From Verrucomicrobiota bacterium (GTDB lineage Bacteria; Verrucomicrobiota; Verrucomicrobiia; Verrucomicrobiales; Akkermansiaceae), in NCBI GenBank assembly GCA_026397725.1, contig JAPLUI010000298.1:1-63062 (forward strand): a stretch of 63,062 nt of DNA. The letters are read 5' to 3'. Within the stretch, counting starts at the first letter, position 1. Every line of letters begins with the position of its first letter. The notes beneath the pieces were generated by a model. That model saw nothing but the letters and a program-made list of their open reading frames with translations. It was not told where the DNA came from and made no database searches. This document shows, in pieces, positions 7,496 to 15,031 of the stretch. The translations under genes were made by a program, and so were the position numbers.

Positions 7496-9109
7496 ATGAC
7501 TGTAGATTTCCTCGTCATCGGTGCCGGAGTGGCCGGACTGTCGTTTGCCCTGCGAGCCGCTCGCCACGGTTCGGTGTTGGTATTGATGAAGGGCGGGGCT
7601 TACGAGTCCAACACCGCTTGGGCGCAAGGCGGCATCGCCACGGTGCTGCCGGAAACCCAATGCTTCAGCGGGGATTCCATCGAGAGCCACGTGGCCGACA
7701 CCCTCGATGCCGGTGCCGGGCTGTGCAATGAGACCGCCGTGCGCACGATCATTGCCGAGGGCGCGGCGACCATCGAGGACTTGACGGGATATGGCGTGGA
7801 TTTCGACAAGGTGGGCGAGCGTTTCCAACTCGGCAAGGAAGGCGGGCACAGCTATCGGCGGATCTTGCATACCCGCGACACCACCGGCCTCGCAATCGCC
7901 AGGGCGCTCATCGAAACCGCACGCCAAACCCCGAACCTAACATTGTTGGAACACCACGTCGCAATCGATCTGATCACCACCACCAAGTTGGGTGCGGTTG
8001 CCGACGACCGGGTGCTCGGGGCCTATGTGTTGAATGCGCTGACCAATGAGGTGAGCGTTTTTCGCTCGGACCGCGTGGTGCTCGCGGCGGGCGGCTGCGG
8101 CAAAGTCTATCTCTACACCACCAACCCGGATTCGGCAACCGGGGACGGGGTGGCGCTCGCCTGGCGGGCCGGTGCCTCCATCGCCAACATGGAATTCATC
8201 CAGTTTCATCCGACCTGTTTCTACAACCCCGGCGCGACCGGTCCCGAGGCGCGGTCCTTCCTGGTAAGCGAGGCGGTGCGCGGCGAGGGCGGCGTGCTGA
8301 TCAATGACAAGGGGGAGGATTTCACCAAGCACAGCGATCCACGGGGGTCGCTGGCCCCGCGCGACATCGTGGCCCGGGCGATCGACCGCGAACTCAAACG
8401 CACCGGGGCCGACTGCGTCTATCTGGATGTGACCCACCAGCCAAAGGGCTTCATGCGCGAACGCTTTCCATATATTCATGAGACCCTCCTCAAGTACGGG
8501 CTCGATTGTGCAACCCGGCCGATTCCGGTGGTGCCGGCAGCGCACTATCAATGCGGCGGGGTGGTCACCGAGGTGAACGGCCAAACCGGCATTTCCGGGC
8601 TTTACGCCGTGGGCGAAGTCGCCTGCACCGGTTTGCACGGTGCGAACCGGCTGGCTTCAAACTCACTGTTAGAAGGCAATGTCATGGCCCGCCTGGCACT
8701 CGCCGACATGCTCTGCCACTGCGCTCCCGGCAAGCCCGCCCCGCTGCCGCCCCCCATCCCAGACTGGCAGCCGGGAAACACTGCGGAACCCGATGAATTG
8801 GTGGTTATCTATCACAATTGGGATGAAATCCGCCGCCTGATGTGGGACTATGTTTCGATTGTCCGCACCGACAACCGCTTGCGCCGGGCCGCCGCCCGCC
8901 TGCGGAACCTGGGCAAGGAAGTCAGGGAGTTTTACTGGGGCCACCGGGTGAATGCCGACATTCTCGAACTGCGCAACCTGGTTACCGCCGCCAGTCTCAT
9001 CGTGGATTGCGCGGTGCGGCGCAAGGAATCCCGCGGCCTCCACTTCACGCTGGACCATCCCGCCACCGAAGAACGCTTCCGGCACGACACGGTGTTGCGG
9101 AAATTCTAA
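7496..9109 (+). CDS. nadB: L-aspartate oxidase
   Basis: A 537-residue flavoprotein that oxidises L-aspartate to iminoaspartate for NAD synthesis. The N-terminal FAD-binding motif (FLVIGAGVAGLSFAL), the TAWAQGGIA segment, VLAAGGCGKVYLYTTNP, the substrate region HPTCFYNPG, and GLYAVGEVACTGLHGANRLA followed by SNSLLE are all characteristic of NadB rather than SdhA/FrdA, and the capping C-terminal domain is complete. I use ATG 7496; an in-frame GTG at 7490 adds two residues. No nadA or nadC is in the window. The 270 bp upstream appear noncoding. Confidence 0.95.
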   Translation: MTVDFLVIGAGVAGLSFALRAARHGSVLVLMKGGAYESNTAWAQGGIATVLPETQCFSGDSIESHVADTLDAGAGLCNETAVRTIIAEGAATIEDLTGYGVDFDKVGERFQLGKEGGHSYRRILHTRDTTGLAIARALIETARQTPNLTLLEHHVAIDLITTTKLGAVADDRVLGAYVLNALTNEVSVFRSDRVVLAAGGCGKVYLYTTNPDSATGDGVALAWRAGASIANMEFIQFHPTCFYNPGATGPEARSFLVSEAVRGEGGVLINDKGEDFTKHSDPRGSLAPRDIVARAIDRELKRTGADCVYLDVTHQPKGFMRERFPYIHETLLKYGLDCATRPIPVVPAAHYQCGGVVTEVNGQTGISGLYAVGEVACTGLHGANRLASNSLLEGNVMARLALADMLCHCAPGKPAPLPPPIPDWQPGNTAEPDELVVIYHNWDEIRRLMWDYVSIVRTDNRLRRAAARLRNLGKEVREFYWGHRVNADILELRNLVTAASLIVDCAVRRKESRGLHFTLDHPATEERFRHDTVLRKF

Positions 9110-9314
9110 CCTCAGAGGCAGTCGGGCGCCTCCGCAAGGGTCGTGACGACATGGTCCGCGCCGAGCGTGCCGTGCGCGGCGGGCGAATCGTGAAACCCCG
9201 TCCTTTGGAGGGGACGGGTGCTCGTGCTGCTCACGGCACGCGGGATCCTGGACGAACCAACCGCCCGCCTGCTGGCATAGTCCGGCCATGTGGGTGGCTC
9301 CGGAATGGAGGTAA
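9110..9314. other. Convergent intergenic region with hairpin
   Basis: Between the ends of nadB and infC. At 9197-9218 there is a perfect 7-bp stem (CCCGTCC / GGACGGG) with an 8-base loop, which may serve as a factor-dependent terminator, although no T-run follows on either strand. Nothing else was recognised. Confidence 0.4.
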
Positions 9315-10043
9315 TCAGTGAGTTATGGCTTCGACTGCTAGAGACGTTTCATAGGGCATCTCATCCGGCACCACAGCCGAGGCTGCCTCCGGCATTTCAT
9401 CCGGCACGTCGTCATCGACGTTCTCGTGGACCTCATCTTCGTCGAAGTCGTCTTCATCCATGAGTTCGCCGTGGAAGAGGTGGAACTTGCGCTTGCGTTG
9501 GTGCTGTGGCAGCGGGGAGAGGATCATGGCCACCGCGCGACCGTTGAGACGGGGCGGTTGATCGACTTGCGCCATGGCCTTGAGATCCTCGATGATGCGA
9601 TTGAGGGCGACAAAGCCGAGATCCTTGTGGGCGTTTTCGCGGCCCTTGAACTGGAGCACAAAGCGCACCTTGTGGTTGCTGTCGAGGAACCCTTCCGCGC
9701 GGCCCAGCTTGATGTTGTAGTCGTGCTGGCCGGTGACGACGCGGAATTTCACTTCCTTCATGCGCGTCGAACTCTTCGACTTTTGTTTCTTGAGCTTCGC
9801 CTGCTCGTACTTGTATTTCCCGTAGTCGATGATCTTGCAGACCGGCGGGTCCACCTGGCCGGCGATTTCGACGAGGTCGAGGCCGAGCGCGATGGCTCTG
9901 GCGAGCGCCTCGCGTGAACTCATGACGCCGAGTTGTTCGCCGGTGGCTAGAATGACCCGGACTTTCGGGGCGCGGATTCGGTCGTTGATCCGCGTCATGT
10001 CGCGGAAACGACCCCTGTTTTGGTCTCTTTGTGGTTTAGCTAT
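9315..10043 (-). CDS. infC: Translation initiation factor IF-3 with probable AUA start
   Basis: IF-3 binds the 30S subunit and enforces accurate start-codon choice. The protein has the N-terminal TRINDRIRAPKVR, the CKIIDYGKYKYEQAKLKKQ linker and the C-terminal KEVKFR...HDYNIKLGRAEGFL domain. It then has an unusual acidic extension of about 45 residues containing two VPDEMP repeats. The first ATG (10076) would put the Shine-Dalgarno GGAGG (10052-10056) inside the gene; instead ATA at 10041-10043 lies 8 bases after it and gives the normal IF-3 N terminus. infC genes often begin with AUU, AUC or AUA so that IF-3 represses its own translation, so I take 10043 as the start. No rpmI/rplT follows. 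Confidence 0.9.
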   Translation of the reverse strand: MAKPQRDQNRGRFRDMTRINDRIRAPKVRVILATGEQLGVMSSREALARAIALGLDLVEIAGQVDPPVCKIIDYGKYKYEQAKLKKQKSKSSTRMKEVKFRVVTGQHDYNIKLGRAEGFLDSNHKVRFVLQFKGRENAHKDLGFVALNRIIEDLKAMAQVDQPPRLNGRAVAMILSPLPQHQRKRKFHLFHGELMDEDDFDEDEVHENVDDDVPDEMPEAASAVVPDEMPYETSLAVEAITH

Positions 10044-10051
10044 GGTTTTGT

Positions 10052-10056
10052 CCTCC
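10052..10056 (-). promoter_or_regulatory. Shine-Dalgarno of infC that decides its start
   Basis: GGAGG on the minus strand, eight bases before the ATA at 10043. It is the only strong ribosome-binding sequence near the gene start and points to ATA rather than the upstream ATG at 10076. Confidence 0.7.
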
Positions 10057-10076
10057 GGTGGGTGGATGCGACACAT

Positions 10077-10497
10077 TGGGGTGCAAGCGGACCAAGCCGC
10101 CGCACGATACCAGTGCGAAGAGGGATGCGGAACGATGAACCAAACACCAGGTCATGGCTTGGAGACAGCGAGTCCCAACCTGTCAAAGCGACCGGTTGCG
10201 GGTGTTCTTGATGTGGATCGTTCCTGAAGAATCATGGGGTGGCTGGATGCCGGAGGCAGCATGTCCGGATGACAGACGAAGGCACTCCGTCCGGCACCCA
10301 AAGCGCGCCTGAAACGGGAAAGTAGAGAACTCGCTGCGGCAGCGCAAGCCTGTTTTTTCATTTGTTGAAGTTTTCTCAAACCGGCTTTCAATTTCCATCC
10401 GAAAGCTGCCCGGCGCAGGTTGAGGCGGCGACCTGCCAAACGAGCGGGAGACCTCGGTCGGCAAGCTTGAACCCTAAATGGAAGCGCAAGCTGTGGC
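10077..10497. other. Noncoding gap upstream of infC
   Basis: About 420 bases between infC and the phosphofructokinase, both read on the minus strand. Frames crossing it show no recognisable protein. It probably carries the infC promoter and leader; I could not identify either with confidence. Confidence 0.4.
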
Positions 10498-11748
10498 TCA
10501 CTCGAAGCGTTCCGCCTGGCCGGTCGCAGCCAGCACCGCACGCCAGCCGAAACCATTGGGGTCCAAGCACTTCTTCTGTTGAGTTAGCAGCTCGATGGGC
10601 ACATGGATGAACTGGTCATGGAGCATGCCCACCACCATGCCGGTCTTGCCGGCCATGGCGGCGTGTGCGGCGTGGCGGGCGAACAAATCGCACAACATCG
10701 AGTCTTCCGCATCGGCCGGCACGCTGCGGATGAGGTAATTCGGATCAAAATAGCGCAGCACCGCCGGGATTTTCGCGGCCTTGAAGTGGGCCTCGATCTT
10801 CTCGCGTAGGAACAGGCCGATGTCCTTGAGCTTGACGTTGCCAGAGGCATCGCGTTGTTCGGTACCCGGCCCTAACAATTCCTGGCCGGCCCCCTCGGCC
10901 ACGACAATGACTGCGTGCGCCCGCCGCACAATGCGCCGCTCCAGGGCGGCCAGCAAACCGCGCTCGCCGTCAAGTGCGAAGGGCACCTCGGGAATCAGAC
11001 AGAAATTCACGTCCTGGCTCGCCACCGTGGCCCCGGCGGCGATGAAACCGGCGTTGCGCCCCATCAGCTTGACCACCGCGATTCCGTTCAGGACGCTGTG
11101 CGCCTCGGTGTGGGCGCACTTGAGGACCTTCGCCGCTTCCTCAACGGCGGTGAAATAGCCGAACGTGCGGGTGACGAATGCCACGTCGTTGTCAACTGTC
11201 TTGGGGATGCCCACTACGGCCAGCGGGTGCCCCCGCCGTTGGGCCTCATGAAACAGCTCATTGCCCCCGAGTTGGGTGCCATCCCCGCCGATGGTGAAGA
11301 GGATGCTCACCTGGCGCCGGATCAGGTTGTCCACTGCCAGCCCGATATCCACCGGACCACGCGAGGTTCCTAACACGGTTCCGCCTTCCTGGTGGATGTC
11401 GTCCACGAATTCGCGTGTCATCACCACCGGCCCCGCGCCACGCACCGGATCCAGCCCTTGATAGCCGCCGCGGAACCCCAACACTTCCTTGACCCCGTAG
11501 CCGTGGTGAAGTTCGAGGAAGAGCGAGCGGATGACGTTGTTCAAGCCGGGACACAGGCCGCCACAGGTGACAATGCCGGCCCGCGTTTGCGCGGGCTCGA
11601 AAAACAACTTCGCTCGCGGCCCGGCCAACTCGAACAGGATTCCCGGAGCGGCACCCACCTCGATCCGCTGCGGAATGCGGATGTCATCGCTAACGGCGTG
11701 GTTGAGCGGGGAGGCGAAGCGCGGCGGGCCAAGGGTGGGGGTGTTCAT
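10498..11748 (-). CDS. ATP-dependent 6-phosphofructokinase, plant/TP0108 type
   Basis: A 416-residue glycolytic enzyme converting fructose 6-phosphate to the 1,6-bisphosphate. The phosphate-binding CGGLCPGLNNVIR, the nucleotide loop IGGDGTQLGG, the catalytic PKTVDNDV, the substrate motif LMGRNAGFIAAGA and the later YFDPNYLIRS all occur in order. GGDGT (rather than GGDD) points to ATP as phosphoryl donor, while the Lys in PKTVDND is shared with pyrophosphate-dependent enzymes. That combination is typical of plant ATP-PFKs and the TP0108 bacterial clade. A roughly 75-residue N-terminal extension also fits that clade. It stands alone on the minus strand. Confidence 0.93.
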   Translation of the reverse strand: MNTPTLGPPRFASPLNHAVSDDIRIPQRIEVGAAPGILFELAGPRAKLFFEPAQTRAGIVTCGGLCPGLNNVIRSLFLELHHGYGVKEVLGFRGGYQGLDPVRGAGPVVMTREFVDDIHQEGGTVLGTSRGPVDIGLAVDNLIRRQVSILFTIGGDGTQLGGNELFHEAQRRGHPLAVVGIPKTVDNDVAFVTRTFGYFTAVEEAAKVLKCAHTEAHSVLNGIAVVKLMGRNAGFIAAGATVASQDVNFCLIPEVPFALDGERGLLAALERRIVRRAHAVIVVAEGAGQELLGPGTEQRDASGNVKLKDIGLFLREKIEAHFKAAKIPAVLRYFDPNYLIRSVPADAEDSMLCDLFARHAAHAAMAGKTGMVVGMLHDQFIHVPIELLTQQKKCLDPNGFGWRAVLAATGQAERFE

Positions 11749-11801
11749 CGCAGAGGGCGGGAGAAATGTGCAGCGGGCACCTCGATGTTGGAAGGAAAAA
11801 G

Positions 11802-11836
11802 ATCACGGATCACGGATCGCGGATCGCGGATCGCGG
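11802..11836 (+). repeat. 7-bp tandem repeat (ATCRCGG x5)
   Basis: Five head-to-tail heptamers, ATCACGG twice then ATCGCGG three times, in the noncoding region upstream of the phosphofructokinase. It is a simple microsatellite likely to vary in length. Confidence 0.75.
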
Positions 11837-12025
11837 ATAATGGATCCATGGAGAACCCTGTCTCTAACTCATTCCGATGATTCCCTCCCCTCGGGTCCAC
11901 CTGGGCCTCCCACAGGCATCACGGATGCTCCCATTTTACCGCCCGGCCCCCTGTCCGCGAGCTTTCCTTTGGAGGGGTTGCTGATGGCGCGGCCGGCTCG
12001 GGGTGCCGCTTTCCATCCTCCCCCC

Positions 12026-12309
12026 ACCTGCTGCAACTCTTCAAGGCCACCCTCAAAACCGAGGAAGCCATTGAGGACACCAAGGTCATCGACGCCTGTC
12101 ACAAGGATCTGGACCGGCGCGAGGCCAAGGCCGTAAAAGCCGGTCGCGTCTTCCCCCAAACCCTCTACCTTGCCCTCTACCGCCCCACTGAACTGAGCCT
12201 ACAGTTCATCCGCTCGCATCCGCAGTCACCTCACCAATCGGACTTGCTACAGGCAGTCTCTCGACACCCTGCGCCCCCTCATGGCCAGCTACCTCCAGCC
12301 TAACAATTG
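12026..12309 (+). pseudogene. Frameshifted 3' remnant of an unrecognised gene
   Basis: One frame gives a protein-like stretch (LLQLFKATLKTEEAIEDTKV, DLDRREAKAVKAGRVFPQTL, YLALYRPTEL); the plausible ending YRQSLDTLRPLMASYLQPNN with a stop at about 12307 is in a different frame, so at least one frameshift separates them. No start or upstream domain is visible. I do not recognise the family. Codon use is like real genes of this genome, which is why I treat it as a decayed gene and not noise. Confidence 0.45.
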
Positions 12310-12373
12310 ACAGGGTTCTCTCCCACTTCTCCTCCACTTCCACAAGGTGCGGCTGGCCCCGTCGAGTGCCGCA

Positions 12374-12465
12374 AAAAAGGCGGATATTTCTGTCGTCTTT
12401 GGCGGGTGGAGGAGTTACGCTCTGGGGCCGCGGGCGGTTCCATGGTGGGGCTGCCTGATTCTTTA
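12374..12465 (+). ncRNA. Candidate structured 5' leader, copy 1
   Basis: This stretch aligns with 36287-36376 upstream of an unrelated gene: an A-run with GCG, a T-rich segment, a GGTGG block, then GGCGG..CC, GGT, GGGG.TGCC and TGATTC. The last part forms a 9-bp hairpin at 12433-12441 with 12447-12455. Copy 2 keeps all nine pairs although several positions differ (G-U versus G-C pairs). It ends 16 bases before the ATG of the DUF1573 gene. It may be a cis-regulatory RNA or a shared promoter element; it matches no riboswitch class I know. Confidence 0.45.
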
Positions 12466-12471
12466 CAAAAC

Positions 12472-13665
12472 ATGAAAACATCCTTAGCCAGCTTCATACT
12501 GACTGCGACTTGGCTTGTCAGCGCCACCGCTTGGAGAGCCGCCGGCCAGACTCCGCCACCCGCCGCCGCCCCGGTTGCCCCGGTTGCCCCGGTTGCCCCG
12601 GTTGCCCCGGTTGCTGCCAACCAAGGCGGACCGGAAATCCGCTTTGCCCAGAGTGTGCATGACTTCGGCAAAATCGACAATGGTGCCACTGTCAAAATCG
12701 ACTTTGTGTTCACCAACACCGGAACCGGCACCTTGGAAGTCACGGGCGTGCAGTCTTCCTGCGGTTGCGCCACCGCCGGTTCCTGGTCGAAGTCGGTTCA
12801 ACCGGGCCAGACCGGAACCATTCCAATCGAATTCAACAGCGAAAACTTTTCCGGCCCGGTTTACAAGACCGTGCTGGTCACCAGCAACACGCCGGCCCAG
12901 CCCCATACCGTTTTGAGCATCAAAGGCAACGTCTGGAAGGCCATCGACATCAATCCCGCCTTTGCGTATTTCGTTCCGCTGGCCGACTCCCAGGCGGTCG
13001 AGACCCGGGTGTTTCGGATTGTGAACAACACGGAGGAGGCGCTGGAGCTGTTTGCTCCGGAATGTACCAACAAGGTTTTCACTGCGGAACTCAAGACGCT
13101 CACGGCAGGCAAGGAATTCGAGGTGCGCATCTCGGCCAATCCGCCCTTCGGCCCCGGCACCATCCAATGCCCGGTCACGCTCAGGACCTCCTCGGCCCGC
13201 AAGCCGGTGCTCACTATCAACAGCACCGTCGTGGTCCAGTTGCCGATCATGGCCATGCCGTCGCAACTCGCGCTGGGGCCGGCCCCGCTGGCAGTCGCCA
13301 CCGAGATGGGGGTGACCATCCGCAATGGCTGCAGCGGCAAGGTGACCGTCTCTGAACCCAGCGTCAATGTGCCGGGCGTGGCGGTTTCGCTGCAAGAACT
13401 CCAGCCCGGCCGCGCCTACAACGTCATGCTGAAGTTCCCGGCCGGCTTTGAAGTCAAGCCCACCGCGCATGCAGAGATGAGCGTCAAGACCAGCAATCCG
13501 CAGTACCCCGTCGTCCGGGTGCCCATTTCCCATGCGCTGCGGGCCACTCAGCCTCCATCCACGGTGAGCCCGCCCCAGCCGCTCTCCGGGGGGGTCAATG
13601 AGCCGGCAAATCCGCACCCGCAGACGGCACCCCGACCGCTGCCACCGCCGCCGCCGCAACCCTGA
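12472..13665 (+). CDS. Exported DUF1573 protein with VAP linker
   Basis: A 397-residue secreted protein. The signal peptide (MKTSLASFILTATWLVSATA) is followed by an (A-P-V)n linker from a 9-bp DNA repeat (about 12570-12615), then a DUF1573 Ig-like domain: DFGKIDNGATVKIDFVFTNT, TGVQSSCGCATAGSWSKSV and PIEFNSENFSG. Further similar beta-sandwich units follow, and the C terminus is Pro-rich. The CGC motif is conserved in DUF1573 proteins, which in Bacteroidetes and Verrucomicrobia sit at the cell surface. I start at ATG 12472, which gives a clean signal peptide; the frame opens earlier but over the leader. It is followed by rhodanese and MauE/DoxX genes on the same strand. Confidence 0.87.
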   Translation: MKTSLASFILTATWLVSATAWRAAGQTPPPAAAPVAPVAPVAPVAPVAANQGGPEIRFAQSVHDFGKIDNGATVKIDFVFTNTGTGTLEVTGVQSSCGCATAGSWSKSVQPGQTGTIPIEFNSENFSGPVYKTVLVTSNTPAQPHTVLSIKGNVWKAIDINPAFAYFVPLADSQAVETRVFRIVNNTEEALELFAPECTNKVFTAELKTLTAGKEFEVRISANPPFGPGTIQCPVTLRTSSARKPVLTINSTVVVQLPIMAMPSQLALGPAPLAVATEMGVTIRNGCSGKVTVSEPSVNVPGVAVSLQELQPGRAYNVMLKFPAGFEVKPTAHAEMSVKTSNPQYPVVRVPISHALRATQPPSTVSPPQPLSGGVNEPANPHPQTAPRPLPPPPPQP

Positions 13666-13724
13666 CGCACGCGCGGCGAATTCCTCAAGTCCAAGGCGGT
13701 TCCGCGAAGCGCTCTATCCAACCC

Positions 13725-14354
13725 ATGACTTACTCCTCAGATCCCGGCGGCCGGGGTAACACCAAACGCGTCCTGCTAGAGGCTGGCCTGGTGCTGGCCT
13801 GCGGCGGCTTGGTGGCCGTGGCGGCCAACTTCCTGTCACCGCGCGGCTTGTCCCTCACCCGGGATTACTTTCCCGGGCCCGCCCGGATACCTGCTGCCGG
13901 TCCCGTCACCAACGCGCCCCCGGTCACGGATCTCGCCGAGCGCACCCGCGATTATTTCCAGGCGCGAGGGCTGCAGGTGGCGGACCAGCAGCAGGTTGCC
14001 CAGCTCTTCAGCGATCCGCGACGCGAGCAGGAGTTGATCGTTTTTGTGGACGCCCGCAACGAGCAGCACTACGCGGAAGGCCATGTTCCCGGGGCCTATC
14101 TCTTCGACCACTATCGCCGGGATAACTACCTCCCGGACCTGCTGCCTGTCTGCCTGACCGCCCAAACAATTGTGATCTATTGCACTGGCGGCAACTGCGA
14201 GGATAGCGAGTTCGCCGCCATGACGCTGCGTGATGCCGGTGTGACCCAGGAGAAACTCGTCATCTATCCCGGTGGCCTCGGCGCATGGCAGACCGCCGGG
14301 CTGCCTCTCGAAACCGGCCCGCGCAACAGCGGCAAGCTCCGCAACAAGCCATGA
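13725..14354 (+). CDS. Membrane-anchored rhodanese-domain protein
   Basis: A 209-residue protein with one N-terminal membrane segment (about residues 15-38) and a periplasm-facing rhodanese domain at about 85-200. The active-site loop is IVIYCTGGNCEDSEFAA, with Cys as the putative sulfur or electron carrier, and VFVDARNEQHYAEGHVPGA is the typical start of the fold. Its stop overlaps the ATG of the next gene (ATGA), so the two are translationally coupled. A role in periplasmic sulfur or thiol chemistry is suggested by the partner. Confidence 0.9.
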   Translation: MTYSSDPGGRGNTKRVLLEAGLVLACGGLVAVAANFLSPRGLSLTRDYFPGPARIPAAGPVTNAPPVTDLAERTRDYFQARGLQVADQQQVAQLFSDPRREQELIVFVDARNEQHYAEGHVPGAYLFDHYRRDNYLPDLLPVCLTAQTIVIYCTGGNCEDSEFAAMTLRDAGVTQEKLVIYPGGLGAWQTAGLPLETGPRNSGKLRNKP

Positions 14355-14854
14355 ACCCGACCTGCGGAGCCAAGTGGAAATGCTCCTCCACCACTCTTAC
14401 GCTCGTGCTGATCCGCTGGCTGTTGGGTGGGCTCTTCCTCTACATGGGACTCAACAAGGCCCTGCATCCGGTCGAGTTCCTCAAACTGCTCAGGCAGTAC
14501 GACCTGGTGCCGTCCCACCTGCTGTTGAACCTGCTTGCCGCCACGCTGCCGTGGTTCGAGGTCTTCTGCGGGCTGCTGTTGCTGGCGGGCGTGGCGGTGC
14601 GCGGCTCCGCCCTGCTGCTCGTCGGGATGCTGGTTCCCTTCACCGCCATCGTCGCGCAGCGGGCCGTGGCCATCCATGCGGCCGGCGGCATGCCTTTCTG
14701 TGCGATCAAATTCGACTGTGGTTGTGGTGGCGGCGAAGTCCTCGTCTGCGGCAAGCTCATCGAAAACATCCTGCTGACCCTGCTTTCCGCCGTGTTGGTC
14801 TGCTCGCGCAAGGACACGCTCTGCCTGCGGCATTCCCTCGCCAAAGGTGCCTGA
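14351..14854 (+). CDS. MauE/DoxX-family redox membrane protein
   Basis: A 167-residue integral membrane protein with four hydrophobic helices (RWLLGGLFLYMGLNKALHP first), of the DoxX/MauE superfamily. The Cys-rich segment CAIKFDCGCGGGEVLVCGK between the third and fourth helices resembles the CGC motif of MauE, which is needed for disulfide formation in methylamine dehydrogenase. Here, beside a rhodanese and the CGC-containing DUF1573 protein, it may move electrons to or from thiols of exported proteins. The ATG at 14351 overlaps the preceding stop codon. Confidence 0.85.
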   Translation: MNPTCGAKWKCSSTTLTLVLIRWLLGGLFLYMGLNKALHPVEFLKLLRQYDLVPSHLLLNLLAATLPWFEVFCGLLLLAGVAVRGSALLLVGMLVPFTAIVAQRAVAIHAAGGMPFCAIKFDCGCGGGEVLVCGKLIENILLTLLSAVLVCSRKDTLCLRHSLAKGA

Positions 14855-15031
14855 CCTCATGGTTTTTGGCAGCCTGCAAGCGCCCAATCAACGTGCCACC
14901 CCGATAATTGCCGTTGATCCTCAAAATATCCTCAAAAAACAGCGACTCTAGGGTTGCCAAACCGCGCCTGCCGACTAGGAATGCGCCCCGCCACGTCACG
15001 TTGGCCCCCCAATCCGTATCCTATCCATTGC

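Noticed and set aside
10152..10556. A 134-codon minus-strand frame between infC and the phosphofructokinase
   Set aside because: Arg/Ala-rich, overlaps the phosphofructokinase end, no Shine-Dalgarno or similarity.
11803..11850. Heptamer repeats as DnaA boxes or iterons of an origin
   Set aside because: ATCRCGG does not match a DnaA box and there is no dnaA, AT-rich unwinding region or GC-skew evidence here.
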